A DNA stretch of 64,000 bases from contig NC_045150.1 of NCBI RefSeq assembly GCF_008831285.2, positions 3,920,001-3,984,000 of the forward strand, in the 5' to 3' direction. This DNA comes from Nymphaea colorata (taxonomy: Eukaryota; Streptophyta; Magnoliopsida; Nymphaeales; Nymphaeaceae). Of this stretch, positions 46,741 through 59,619 are shown in pieces. The stretch's first letter is position 1. Each line of letters starts with the position of its first letter. A program made the position numbers and the translations under genes. Below the pieces are notes generated by a model, which made no database searches, had not been told where the DNA came from, and worked only from the letters and a program-made list of their open reading frames with translations.

Positions 46741-49700
46741 TGCTTTCTGCTTCATTGGAGGAGAGAATGAGAAAAGAAGAGCGAAACAAACCATTGAGAG
46801 ACCACATCAAGAACCCCAAAAGCTAACCAGAAAGAAAAGTGTTTCATTTTTTTTCACCTGTTCCTCCCCCTCTTATCTTTTTTATTCATACAAAGGAAGG
46901 AAAAACACGATCACCACAATGATGGTGATCATCATAACAGTGAAGTTGGTGGTTGGGACTTAGAATTGACAGTCCAATGGATTTTACAGTTTAGCATTAT
47001 ACTGTCAACTCTAAGACCCAATGACCAACATGACCATCATCATCCTCATTATTTATCTTGGTAAGCAAGCCTTTCTTCCCTTTGTTTCTACAAAAGAAAT
47101 AATTGGATGATGATAATGGGAGGAAAAGGAAACATTTTTCATCTCCCTGGTTTACCATTTAGCGTTCTTGGTGCACTCTCTCTATAGTTTGGTTCTCTCT
47201 CCTTCTCATTTTGAGGTTTGCTTTTTTTTTTCCCTTCATTTCATGTTTGAAATGCTTTTCACCTACAGCTATGGTTTTTTCCCTTTGATATTTGATCATA
47301 TTGGTGTTTATTTATTTCCTATATCATTGGTCACTTTTCTTGTAACATGTTGTTCTAATTTCTCTTCTTAATTTATTCTACTTTGTTCGAGGCAAGAACA
47401 ATAACAAAGAGAGAAACCAATAATTGGAGATCACATCAAGAACGCCAAATGCTAAACTTGAAAGCAAAATGCCACATTTTTTTTGTCTATTCTTCCTCCT
47501 TCTAAACATGGCCACTACAAAGGGAGGGAAAACAGGATCACCATATTGATAATGATCATCATGACCGTGAAATTGGAGGTTGGGACGTGGAGTTGACTGT
47601 CCAATGGAGTTGGCAGTTTAGCATTAGACTATCAACTCTGGGACCCAACGAATACCATCATCGTCATCATCATCATTATTATCTTAGTGATCAAGCTTTT
47701 CTTCCCTCTGTTTCTGCAAATAAAAGAATTGGAGGAGGTGCAAATGAGGAAAAGAAAACATTTTTCGTCTCCCAGGTTTACCAATTGGCATTCTTAGTGC
47801 ATTCTCTCTATAGTATGGTTCTCTCTCTCCTTCTTGTTTTGGTGTTTACTTTTTTTTTCCCTTAGATTTCATGTTTGAAATGCTTTTCACCTGCAATTAT
47901 AGTTTTCTCTTTGAAGAGAGACTTATTGTCGATAGAACATGTTGTTTGTAATTTCTCTTAATTAGTTTTGCTTCATTGGAAGCGAAAAGGAGAAAGGAAG
48001 AGAGAAATAGACAATTAAGAGACCACAACAAGAAACCAAATGCGAAACCAGAAAGAAAATTGCTTCACTTTGTCCGCCTATTCCTCCCCCTCCTCTCCTT
48101 TGTTTCTACAAAGGGAGGAAAAACATGATCACCATAATGATATGATGATCATGATGGTGAAGTTGGTGGTTGCGATTTATAGTTAATAGCCTAATGGACT
48201 TGATAGTTTAGCATTAGACTGTCAACTCTGAGACCCCAATGACCATCATCACTGTCATCATCATCATTATTATTTTGGTGATGAAGCTGTTCTTCCCTTT
48301 GTTTCTACAAAAGGAAGAATTGGAGGAGGAGTAGGGTCAGGAGTAAAAGGAAACATTTTTCGTCTCCCTGGTTTACCATTTGGTGTTCATGCTGCACTCT
48401 CTATATAGTTTGGTTCTCTCTCTCCTTCTTGTTTTGGGGGTTTCCACTTTTTTTCTACATTTCATGCTCGAAAAGCTTTTCACCAATTATGGTTTTTTCT
48501 CTTTGAAACGAGACTTATTGTTGATATTTGATTATTTGCTGTTTATTTCTTTTCTTTCTTATTGGTAGCTTTTCTTATAACATGTTGTTCATAATTTGTC
48601 TTCTTTATTTATTTTGCCTCGTTGGAGGTCGGAACAAGAAGAAAAGAGAGAAATAAACCATAGCGAGACCATACAAGAACACCAAATGCTAAATCAGAAT
48701 GACAAACGACTCATTTTTTTTGCCTATTCCTCATCCTCTTCTCTCATTTGTTTCAACAAAGGGAAAACACGGTCACCATAATGATAATCATCATCCTGAC
48801 AGTGAAGTTGGTGGTTGGGACTTGGAGTCGACAGTTTAACATTAGACTGTCAAGTCTAAGATCCAACGACCATCATCACTGTCATCGGCATAATTATTAT
48901 CTAGCTGATCAAGCTCTTCTTTGCTTGGTTTCTACAAAAGAAAGAATTGGAGGAGGAGCAGGGCCGGGAGGAAAAGGAAAGAATTTGCATCTCCATGGTT
49001 TACCTTTTGGCATTGTTGATGCACTGTATCTATAGTCTGGTTCTATTTTTCCTTCTTGTTTTTGGGTTTCCTCTTTTCTTTTTTCTTGCATTTCATGTTA
49101 GGAAATCTTTTCACCTATAATTTTGGTTTTTGTCTCTTTGAAGAATGACTTACTTTTAAGATTTGATTCTCTGGTGTTTATTTATAGCCTTTTTTATTGG
49201 TCACCTTTCTAGTAAAATGTTGTTTGTAATTTCTCTTCTAAATTTCGTCTGCTTCGTTAGAAGTGAGAACGAGAAGAAAAGAGTGAAATAAACCATAGCG
49301 AGACCGCATCAAGAATGCCAAGTGCTAAACCAAAAAGAAAAATGCTTCATTTTTTTGCATATTTCTCATCATCTTCTCTATGATTTTCAAAGGGAGGGAA
49401 AAAACAATCACCGGGAGGGAGAAAGCAATCACCACAATAATAATGATCATCGTGATGGTAAAGTTGCTGGTTGGGACTTGGAGCTGACATTCTAATGGAG
49501 TTATCTGTTTAGCATTAGACTATCAACTCTGAGACCCAACGACCATCATCACTGTCATCATCATCATTTTTATATTGGTGATCATGTTTTTCTTCCCTTT
49601 TTTTTCTACCAAAGAAAGAATTGGAGAAGGAGAAGGAGAGGAAAAGGAAACACTTTTCATCTTCCAGGTTTACCAATTCTTGATGCACTCACTCTGTAGT

Positions 49701-50330
49701 CTCGTTCCCTCTTTCGTTCTTGTTTTGGGGTTTTCTTTTTTCTTGCATTTCATGTTCGAAAAGCTTAGTCACCTACAATTTTGTTTTTTTCTCTTCAAAG
49801 AATGACTTATTATTAATATTTGATTATTTGGTGCTTATTTATGTTTTTTTTATTGGTAACCTTTCGTGTAAAATGTTGTTCGTAATTTGTCTTTTTAACT
49901 TATTATGCTTCTTTGGAGGCAATAAAGAGAAGAAGAGTGAGAAACGAACGATATAGAGACAACATCAAAAACACCGAATGCTAAACCATGGAGAAAATGC
50001 TTCATTTTCTTCTCTTTCTCCTCCTCCTATTATTTCCATTGTTCTACAAAGGGAAGGAAATCATGATCTCCATGATGTAAATGATTATCATGATGGTGAA
50101 GTTGGTGGTTGAGACCTGGAGTTGAAAGCTTAATGGAGTAGACAGTTTAGCATTAGACTGTCAACTTTGAGTCTCAGCGACCATCATCACCGTCATTTTT
50201 CATTATTATCATCCTGGTGATCATGCCTTTCATCTCTTTGTTTCTACAAAGAAAAGAATTGGAGGAGGAGCAGTCGACGAAAAGCTAACATTTTTCATCT
50301 CCCTGGTTTAGCATGTGGCGTTGGGGGAGA
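46740..50330 (+). repeat. Satellite array 2, about six units of ~630 bp
   Basis: The anchor GTGAAGTTGGTGGTTGGGAC or a variant recurs near 46940, 47567, 48157, 48802, 49457 and 50096 (spacings about 590-655 bp). Units carry the same ordered blocks as array 1. The array starts within a unit (CTTCATTGGAGGAGAGAATG) and ends at the same block as array 1, then passes into the same flank. Confidence 0.85.
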
Positions 50331-51699
50331 TTTAGAGATTTCATTTGTTGGGTAATCAATGCTATTAAGTTATCAGGAAAAAATTTTCCATGTTGTTTTG
50401 TTCGTTTGTCGGGTTTCACAGGTATCACCTTGTGTGTTAAGTTTGTTGGATTAGATTTCTCTTTCTTTGGTTTGTTCTATTTTATTTTCTGTCGTTAATA
50501 CATCATATTATTAAGGATAAAAGTGTTGGATTGGTATTTATTGTCATTTTATGAAAGTCTTGGGTTTCTAATGTATGTAAGATTATGTATGATCTTTTCT
50601 TTAAACCTTTAAGTCTTGACAGATGTCCTGAATCAAAATGGGTGATGTGCAAACCTCTGTGCACGTAAAATTGTGCACAGTGGCATGCAATGACTAAAAT
50701 ATTCTTGTTTAAAGTAAAAAAAAAAATTTAAATGGGCGAAAAGGGGTCAGGAAAAAGTTGAAAACTCATAAATCAATATTTCCTTATAAAAACATTTAAA
50801 AATACCCCAACACCCTTCTTGTCTCCATTGGTATATACTTCTGCATGCACAAGGACAAGATTGAGCACAAAATCCAGATCCAAATTTCAGCTTCAGATTC
50901 AAAATAGAGCCCAAAATCTATGGATCTAAATCCCTACTTTACACCCAAAACAGACTTTCAAATCAAAAACAGAATTTTAGATCCAAACCTAGATCCAAAT
51001 CCCAATTCTGAACTCATTTGATCAAAATTTGAGCCTTCAATCCAATTTATATCCAATCCAGATCCAAAATCCAAAATCTATGTCCATAGCCTTATTCGGT
51101 TCCAAATTCTTAATCTAACATATTTAGATCCAATTCCAAGTTTCTATCGTAATTTAGATCCAAATTTAAATTTTATATCCAAATTTGACATCCAAATCCA
51201 AATATACTATTCAAGATCAATTCTAAGCTACGTTTTGAACCATATCCAACTCTACATATGAGATTTGAATCATTTCCAATCCCAAATCCGTATTCAAGAA
51301 CTAAGTTTTATTGTTGCATCATTGTTGGCTTAAAATTTCTTAATTTGACCTGTCTGGTATTTGGATCTGGTTTTTGATCCAAATCTGAGTGACAAACCTT
51401 TCCCAGGCCAAAGTATTGAGGCGTTATGATTATTTTTCAAAATACCGATGATTTCTTCTTCAAAATTCTCAAAATAACATGGTTTTTTGAAGATATTTTT
51501 ACCAAAATGCCCTTGATTTTCTTTAAATATCCTTCATTTTTCTGGAAATATCTTCATTTTGTCAAACAAAACAACAATGCCATTTTCTCTCTGTGTAGAG
51601 GCCATTGCTGATATGCAGACCGTACCTAGCGTGGCCAGCTAGGTCCTATAGGGCCTGGACAGGCCTAGCATGGCACGACCATGCTTGCCCAAACTAGGG

Positions 51700-52330
51700 A
51701 GACAATGCTGGTTCTTTCTTGCCCAACGCTCGCTGTTTCATTTCTCCTTTTTTTGTTTTTTTGTTTGCTTTCTTTTTAATTTATCTCTTTCTTTATCTCT
51801 CTTTAGATCTCTCTTAGATTTCTTTATCAATCTCTTTTCATTTCACTTTCGGAGTCTCTCTTTCTTTTTCATGTTAATCTAGTTCTCCGTTCGAATTTTT
51901 TAAGTCTCTCTCTCTCCCTTTGATCTTTTTTCTTTTTTAAATGTATTTTTCTTTCTCTTTCAAATCACTCTCTTTTAAACATCTTTCTTTCTCCCTCAAT
52001 CTGCCTATTCTAAAATCTCTTTTTTAATGTAACTCTCTTTGATTAATCTCTCTCCTTTCTCTTTTCATTTTTTTTTCTCTCTCTCTCTGTTTCTTCTATT
52101 AATCCCTCTCCCACTTTTTTTCCCATTTCTCTAATTTATTTCTCTTTCTTTTCTCATACACTCTCTCTCCTTATTTCTCTCCCTCTCTCTTCCCTTTGTA
52201 TCTATTGTTCTCTTTAGTTTCTCTCCTTTATTAATGTCTCTTTATTTCTGTTCCATTATTTCTCTCTTTTAATCTCTTTCTATCTATTTCTCTCTTTTTC
52301 TATTCCTATACATTTATCTTCTCATCTCTT
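51700..52330. repeat. Pyrimidine (C/T) tract, copy in segmental duplication 2
   Basis: Strong C/T bias on +, equivalent to 27700-28420. The local words differ, but the bias is retained. Confidence 0.8.
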
Positions 52331-53760
52331 GACTTATTTAAATGGATGATTTCATCAAACTCATCAATGAGGGCTTGTGGGTGAAACTTTCTTTCTTATT
52401 TCCATTATTTTGAGGTTGAAACATGTCTAATTCGAAAAAACACCAAACAGTAGATGATGCAGATGTTAATTTGCACCTTCCATGCATCTATCGTGATTGT
52501 CAAAGCTCAAAACCACCACTAACGTTACTTCTTGATTTGTTTATAGCTTTCTGACTGCCAACCTAATGTTTTTAAACAAACCATTGAGAGGAGAGATTAC
52601 TCCCTCGATATGTATCATTATCAAGTTTGTTATTCTTTGTATAAATGTTTTTTTAATATTTTCTTTCTTTTTCATATAGATATGTATGAGTATGCATAAA
52701 CATAGACCATCACTTCATAATACATGGATGGAAAATCGAGGTAAATTTTTTATTGAATCTTAAAGAAGCTATGCCTAAACCCTATCGAGGTAAAAATCGA
52801 AATAGGGACAAGTCTTAACCTTTTCTTAAAACTCAAGAAAAACACTTTCCCAAATCTTGATAAGTTGAAATCATATTTTGCAAAAACAAACAATGTACAA
52901 ATATCTTTTTCAATCATATTTCTCTTGTACACTTGAATTCTAATGATAATATTGGAAGAACTCAAATGATTTTAAAGTATCTCTCTTTGAAACAATTTAT
53001 TTTCTAAACCATTTCTACATTTCAAGTTCATCTTTCTAAGATCGTTGTCATTGAGGATTCATTAAAATACCCATAAGATCATTGTTCTACCAATCCCTGC
53101 CCCTATAGTTGCGCCAACTCCTTCGAGGATTAATAGAAAATATGTTGCAATACCATATTGCACCTTCCGCAGGTTGCGACATTGATGAGCTAGAGTTTGC
53201 CATATTCTTTTCAAATGTCATCCTTATAGGTTGGGTTGCATGAGCAACCAATCTTTTATCTTTTTCTTCTCCTTCTTTTTGATTTAAGAAAGGTTGTCAA
53301 CTGTTCTTGATGTGCTTGAGATTCTCTCTCAACCATCCACTGAGTTTAATCTATGTTTCTTGATTAGTCCTTGAGGAGGCTCACATGACTCTTGGGTTTC
53401 ACTTGGTAGTTAAAAACTGCACATTTTTGGCTTATAGTAATTTGGGTCTGCTTGGGAGAGTTTAGAATTGGAATTCCAGATCTACTGTCACTTGCCTCTC
53501 TACATGGATCTGGATATAGTTGGTGGTTTGGATCTGGCATGTGATCACCCTTATCTACTTGTGAAGTTTGATTGGTCTGGGTCAGATCCATAACATGCAG
53601 CCATATGGAGTTAAATTTTGAGATGACAACTCTCAACATCAGAAGACTGTAGCAGCCATGGACATCTTCAAGAGACATTCTTCATGTTTCACCTCCCTCC
53701 AACCAGCTACACTACCTTCGTTTTAGGTTTTTGGGGGTTGGGGTGGTGAAGGGAAGGGAT

Positions 53761-53788
53761 GAGAGAGAGAGAGAGAGAGAGAGAGAGT
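53761..53788. repeat. (GA)n microsatellite
   Basis: Fourteen GA repeats within the copy-e dispersed repeat. The paralogous site at 31021-31032 has a short GA run only. Confidence 0.9.
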
Positions 53789-54422
53789 CCATCTTTTTAA
53801 AATTTAGAAATTGTGTGGAATTGATTTTACCATGAATCAGCACTTGGGAATATATTAAATGGTTCTGAGTTTAACACCATGGGCAAGGGTCTAAATTTAA
53901 TACAGCTTCAAACTGTACATTTTCACTTTTACAATCACAATCTTTTCGATGAATTAAGAAATGGGCACGATAGAAGCTCCTATATTAAGTCCCATTGCTT
54001 TTTTCTATTGGACAAAGCTCATAATGCAATCTATTAAGACTTAGTTGTTTTCTTAATGATGTACATGTGTAAACATATTAATCTATACAATTGAATTATG
54101 CATCTCTAGGGGCTACAAATTTTAGCTGGAAGGGCACTAATTCAATAACTTTAATGCTTTTAGATGCATTTATATATATAAACAATCAAATATATCAAAG
54201 CATAAAAGTAAAAACAAACAAACAATCTAAGTGGAAGGGTAATAAAGAGAAGGGAACAATAAAAAATTCAAGCAAAATCTAAATTTGGAAAGATAAATTT
54301 TTAACTTTTTAAAACACAGCCATACCCACATACCTATAGCACCTTACTGGCATACAAACAAAGGTACTTGACCTATGTTACAAAGAATTTACCCACTTCC
54401 ACCTTCCCAGTTTGACTCCTTA

Positions 54423-54440
54423 GAGGTCGTTTGATTGCCG
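54423..54440. repeat. PIF/Harbinger terminal inverted repeat (left) after TTA target site
   Basis: GAGGTCGTTTGATTGCCG begins exactly where the paralogous sequence at 31648 diverges. The partner TIR lies outside the visible sequence. Confidence 0.65.
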
Positions 54441-55486
54441 TCCATTGGGACAGGACAGACAGGACGTCCTGTCCATTACACCACTGTCCTGTCCTCATGG
54501 ACAATGGTGTTCCTTGTCCACCGTTTGATGATTTAGGAACAGAACACTGTGTCCTTTTTGTCCGGCGTTTGTTTCGTGTGTGTCTGTTCTGTCTGTTTTG
54601 TCCGTCCTGTCTGACGTTTGTTTTTGTCTTGTCCAATCTATCCGTTTTGTCCGTCCTGTCTGACGTTTGTACTGAAAGAAACCTTCAATTTCAATATCTC
54701 TTGTATCTATTTCCATAAAATATTTTATTTACAAGTACAACTTCATCAACAATAAATAAGAAAAAACAAAAAACTTAAAAGACTTTGATCAAGAAGCAAT
54801 ACAAAACGCCAGTGAACAAAGGGAGAAGCATTCACATCACATTGGAAGGAACATGTTCAAATAATGTAAGAGCGTGCACCCTTCATTTCAAGTGAACTTT
54901 TCTTGTAAAGAGTAAAAGCATACATTTAATCAAATACACAGGAACCAGTTCAGAATGTCACAACCACAGTTGTGACAAAGCTTTTATGAAAAACTGGAAG
55001 AACAGTTGACACTTTCACAAGAAGAATGTGATGGAAAGAAAGAGATCTGGCGGGTCTCTTAGCCACAACATGACATCTCTTCAAATATCTTTACAGTTCA
55101 AGCAGGAAAAACTTTCAATTAAACATAAAATGAATCATTCTTATTGAATGCCATAGTACAAAAATGAACATCTCACAATTTTCCTTATCAATGTTAACAA
55201 GTATTAACAAGTATCGAACAATTACAAAAGTATCTGATAAATGAAGTAGAGATTATTACATCGACTGTAAAAGCAAAATACAACTATGACAGCTTGCTAA
55301 ATAACTAGTCTTCTGTCATGCACACTACTCTTCCCATCGAAGTCATGCAATACTTGAGAAGATGCATCACCATCTAGTTCCTGCATTTCAAAAATTAAAA
55401 AGACAAACAAATAATTAGGTTATCACCATAAAATATTAAAATAATCAAGTATACTTAAAACAATGACATATAATATAATGAGAATG

Positions 55487-56836
55487 TTACACAATCAATA
55501 TCTTACTTGAAACATAATCATTCCACATTGTTGAAGTAATCTGCTCACGAAGTTCATTGTTGCTACCACGTATTTGCGTTTGTTCAGTATTTTCATCATC
55601 ATTTATAATTTCATTTACTTCACTATCATTTATATCATCAGAAGGAAATTGTTCAGCATTTGGATTGTGGTTGATTATAAAATTATGAAGAACACATGTT
55701 GCTTGTACAATTTTAACTTGAGTGGATATTGGATATGACACATGATTCTTCAAAATCGAAAACCTTGCCTTAAGCAAACCAAATACTCTCTCCACAGTAG
55801 TGCGCAAAGATGAATGTCTATAGTTGTATAATTCTTATTTTGTCTCAATTTGCCTAGATCCAGGCACATTAAACTCTGATAGATGGTACCGACATCTTCT
55901 ATATGGAGTTAATAATCCGACAATATTTGGGTATCCAGCATCAGCAAGATAATATTTACCTATTTCATAATCAACAATATGTGTTTTGTCAGTCAAACAA
56001 TTAAATTAATGATAGTAAATTTAAATCATGAATCTTTATTTTCTTACCATGTGGAATTTCTAATGGATGAAGATTATCTTCCAATGCACTATACAATACT
56101 CTTGCATCAGTTGCACTTCCTTCCCAACCGGCTAGTATGTAGTGAAACCGCATATCGAATCCCACCACTGCTAAAACATTTTGAGATAAAAACCCTTTTC
56201 TATTTCGCCAACGATTTTGGCCATCTCTTCGAACATATACTGGAATGTGTGTACCATCAATTGCTCCCAAACAATCCTATTGATATGTAATATGTGTTAA
56301 TATTCTAAATGTTTTACCATACATAAAAATGTTGACTATATCAATTATGGATTATAGTTGTTTACCTTAAAATATGGAAAGAAACGTGGATCTCCTCTAA
56401 TTCGAGCTGGTGTAGTATCATTTCTACGTCCCACGTATTCATGTGCAATGCGAAGAATTGCTTTCAAAACTAAGTTGAAGTACTTACTAATTGTTTGTCC
56501 TGAGTGCTGAAAATCATATTGGGTTCGTCGATTTCGTTGATCATGTCCCAAAGTAACGAGAAACATCGCTACTTGTTCTTCAATTGTGATTTCTCTTGCA
56601 TCACACAATAACTCCCTACTTTTTAGCAAATTGCATAATAATGCATATGTTCGTTGATCTACCCTCAATAGATCTAAACAATTTCTTGGGTGTCCGTGCA
56701 TACAGTCATGCACAAATTGGGCTCCTGCTAGTCTATTAGTATGTACTAAATTTCTAGTAAGTCTACTTTGAACTTTCAAGCGTTCCATCATCAACCACAT
56801 AAGAAGAATAAAAATAACTGTAGATATTTCGTCCAT
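55487..56836 (-). pseudogene. PIF/Harbinger DDE transposase, three exons, one nonsense codon
   Basis: The protein would cut and paste the element. The start ATG is at 56836 (a longer frame opens at 56887). Exon 1 to 56366 encodes the N-terminal helical region (TRNLVHTNRLAGAQFVHDCM, then RVDQRTYALL). Intron 1 is about 56365-56277 (GTAAAC...ATAG). Exon 2, 56276-56048, has the first catalytic Asp in GAIDGTHIPVY and continues to GWEGSATDARV. Intron 2 is about 56047-55960 (GTAAGA...AATAG). Exon 3 has the second Asp in YYLADAGYPN and the Glu in TTVERVFGLLKARF, ending WNDYVSSKILIV at 55487. An in-frame TAA at 55837-55835, between second Asp and Glu, breaks it. A further exon around 55390-55300 (ELDGDASSQVLHDF) is possible. 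Otherwise well preserved, suggesting recent loss. Confidence 0.8.
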
Positions 56837-57086
56837 CTTGATAATAAATACACAAATTTCATGAGAATAAACACTATTTAATTGCAAAGAATTGTGAAAT
56901 AAAAAATAATTGCAAGCATGAGTTCATAGCAATTTACTATATATCACAAATTATAAACAATTAAAAATATCAAAAATACACTATTACAAACAATTATTAT
57001 ATATCACAAATTACAAACAATTACACATATCAAAAGTACTGCATAAACCTCCATAATGATACTTAGCTACAAACATTACCTGCTGT

Positions 57087-57911
57087 TTAGCCAATCTGCA
57101 TGCGCAACCAAGTAACCTGCAACTCACGTGGCATCATAAGAAAAGCATTTGCTTTATCAAAATTAGAGAGTAAATCGACTGATCTGAAAAACAAATGATT
57201 ATCTATTTCCCCTTTTGCATGCATATCTCTTAAAATTGCTCCACTCTTCTGCAAAATGGCTGCAGGTTGGGTTTCCACAAGTTGTCGTATGTACTCACCA
57301 ATGGTTTCAAAAGTATCATCATTCATGGTTGTAGAGGTTCTCGCTCTTTTGTTTCCCCTCATGCTGTTAGAGGTTTCTCCCTGAGTATGAGTATTGCTAT
57401 CCATTGGTGAAGTAGGTAACTGAAAATCATTCTCATCTTGCTCATCCACATTTATTTGTGTATCATCTAGTGGCCTACTATCTACGCCACTCCTATTGTC
57501 ACCCAATGCAGTAGAAGAACCCCAAATTTCTATTGCATGCTCATAATATTTCCATGTTGCTGGCAATTTATATTTTTTTCTATTTGGGTACTTTTGTATA
57601 TATTCTTTCCACACATTATCATCCGCTTGTATAATTTTTTTATCTGGGTCCCACCCAAATCCTGAAGCAGTAAGCATCTCTTTCATCAGTTGTAAGTCAG
57701 GTTTTGCTCTTTTCAACTTGTTTCGAATTTTCTCTAATGTAAACATTGGTCCATATGCTTCTATCATTTTTTGTTCAACCACCTTCATAGCAGTTTCTTT
57801 TAGTCCACCTGATGTTCGCATTCCTGGAATCTTTGCTTGCTCTAACATTATGTCAAATAAAAACTGCACTTGATCTTCATCCCACTGTAGTTTGTCATGG
57901 TGGCTACTCAT
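57087..57911 (-). CDS. Myb/SANT-like DNA-binding protein of the Harbinger element
   Basis: A 274-residue intact frame. Residues 8-100 have the Myb/SANT-like (Myb_DNA-bind_3 type) pattern: WDEDQVQFLFDIMLEQA at the start, then KIRNKLKRAKPDLQLMKEML, then the conserved SGFGWDPDKKIIQADDNVWK and YIQKYPNRKKY. The middle (about 135-200) is acidic/Ser/Thr/Asn-rich linker with GNKRAR, and the C-terminal part is helical (ETIGEYIRQLVETQPAAIL). In PIF/Harbinger elements a second ORF of this kind binds subterminal DNA and helps bring the transposase into the nucleus. Its start lies about 250 bp upstream of the transposase start, same strand. The first 233 nt of coding sequence are duplicated as an inverted copy at 63768. 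Many domesticated plant relatives exist, so a host role cannot be excluded. Confidence 0.8.
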   Translation of the reverse strand: MSSHHDKLQWDEDQVQFLFDIMLEQAKIPGMRTSGGLKETAMKVVEQKMIEAYGPMFTLEKIRNKLKRAKPDLQLMKEMLTASGFGWDPDKKIIQADDNVWKEYIQKYPNRKKYKLPATWKYYEHAIEIWGSSTALGDNRSGVDSRPLDDTQINVDEQDENDFQLPTSPMDSNTHTQGETSNSMRGNKRARTSTTMNDDTFETIGEYIRQLVETQPAAILQKSGAILRDMHAKGEIDNHLFFRSVDLLSNFDKANAFLMMPRELQVTWLRMQIG

Positions 57912-58650
57912 CTAAGTTTAACAAATAGAAGTACAAGAAAATCAAACAATTTAGTTACATGAAATAAGTTTAAACAATTGACTGCTTGTGCAAATAAGCA
58001 AATATACAATCAGCAACATCAAGTAAACAAATATGTTAAAGCAATGAACAGACCGATCAAGAAGTCCCCATTGAACCAACAAATTTAGAACTCGGCCAAA
58101 ATAAGAGTCTGATAATAAAACATTTAACAAACATAAAATGCTGAAATCGATCATGTTGGGTGTTGATAATCAAATATGCGGATGCCACTGCCCCATCAAA
58201 GACATGTGCACGTTGGTGATGATATAATGGACATTATCAAAGCAATTACAAGCAACTCATGGAGCAAGAAGGTCATTTCCCCCCCCCCCCTTTCTATGGA
58301 TTAATGGGGCTCTTATTTGCTATAGTGCAGTGCATTGATCTTGCGCATCTAATGGTGGAGTTGTGGTTGGAGAAACTGTGGATAGCTACACTTTGGAAAT
58401 ATTAGAGATGTCTAGAATCCAGACAGTTGTACTCGTCAAAGTGAATATGAGGCCCTGGCCTATTTGGATCTTCAATGTACATTTTCAGGAGACTATACTT
58501 ATTAAGCTCCTTAAGCTTCAGATTCTCAGAAGCTGAACTACAGGACCAGCTAACACACTCATGAACAGTGTGGCGGTCTGGGACTTGCTATGTAAAAACT
58601 AAGAAGAACTGAAAAACCATTGCAAACAGAATTATGATGGGCCATGTTAC

Positions 58651-58707
58651 CTCGACGAGAAGCTGCTGCTGGGCTGCAATGGAAGCTACGATTGGTCTGC
58701 TGGTAGC
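58651..58707 (-). pseudogene. 57-bp exon-like host gene piece (left arm)
   Basis: Mirror of 62972-63028. Encodes ATSRPIVASIAAQQQLLVE between a TGTAG acceptor and a GTAACA donor, with a pyrimidine-rich tract upstream. Length is a multiple of three. I do not recognise the protein family with confidence. Confidence 0.45.
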
Positions 58708-59385
58708 CTACAAATGATAAACGACAATGGGAAAAGGGCAAGAAAAAGGAATACAGTAAAATACAGTTATCATGCTTGTTCTTGAAAAAAAAGGGAAACA
58801 ATGTTTTAACAGGCAACAAGTGATTACCACACTATTATTAGATCATTGTAGAATAAAAGCAAACATCTATAAGAATTTTTGTTTATTTAACCAAAAAGAA
58901 AAAAAAAAAGGAAGATGCCAAAATGAACCTCAATTAAAATCAAGAGGAGCAGATTGCCAAACCGAATAAATGAATACAGTGGCTAGACTTCTCATTTCAG
59001 ATGGCAGCACACAGAAAAGAATACCAGTTCTTTTATGGCACTTATAAAATGCTTACTATTTATATTTGGGATATTATGTTAGGTGTGAAAAAAATACGTA
59101 TTTGTAGTTTCAAACTTAAAACTCTCTTTTAACAGGAATAAAAGGCCAAGCCTTTTTGTTGTGTATCAGTTGTTGATGTAAGAAGGGAATTCCAACAGTA
59201 CCACTCAAAGCCAAGTACAAGATAAAAACAAAGGTAGATTTACATTATGTTCAGGGAATCAGGTGACTTTTTCCTATTTACTGTTGATCTATTGATTCTC
59301 TTTCCCACGATCGATGGAAAAGTCCAACCTGGTTCTGCTATTTAACATTAAAGTGGGTGAGAGGTGAAACTAGAACTGACAATAA

Positions 59386-59619
59386 TCACATAGAGAGGGT
59401 TCTTCCAGAGTTGCTTGCTGTACTGATCCGCAGGCTCTGTCCAACATATGTACCACTTACCAACTCCCCTTTTCTAGCTCTCCAGACGAGCACAATATGC
59501 TTCATGGAATAACTAAATATATCTGCAACTCTAGGAGTGCTCAGGTAAGTTGCAGTGAATCTCAGAGTTCTATTTTCATCAAATACAGATGCTACTGATT
59601 CCTCTGTGGTACACGAAAA
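59386..59619 (-). pseudogene. Unassigned 77-codon open frame (left arm)
   Basis: Exact mirror of 62060-62293, described there. It lacks an obvious initiating ATG at its start and may be an exon. Confidence 0.35.

Larger units (their letters stand above)
50331..54422 (+). repeat. Segmental duplication, copy 2 (flank of satellite array 2)
   Basis: Collinear with 25690-31647 in the same orientation, and shorter by about 1.9 kb through several indels. It stops exactly at the TTA (54420-54422) that precedes the Harbinger terminus. No gene is supported inside it. Confidence 0.8.
54423..58160 (-). mobile_element. PIF/Harbinger DNA transposon (one TIR visible)
   Basis: The left end GAGGTCGTTTGATTGC follows TTA (54420-54422), the family's usual 3-bp target. 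The first 300 bp contain many GTCCTGTC/GACAGGAC words, including GTCCGTCCTGTCTGACGTTT twice (about 54600 and 54650), typical subterminal binding repeats. The element encodes both family proteins on the minus strand: a DDE transposase and a Myb/SANT-like protein. The other TIR was not found before the palindrome centre at 60839, so the right boundary is uncertain and set near the end of Harbinger-like upstream sequence. Confidence 0.8.

Noticed and set aside
57951-58154. 67-codon frame upstream of the Myb ORF (mirrored at 63525-63728)
   Set aside because: Hydrophobic, with no motif; lies in what looks like leader or intron sequence of the transposon, and its duplication follows from the palindrome.
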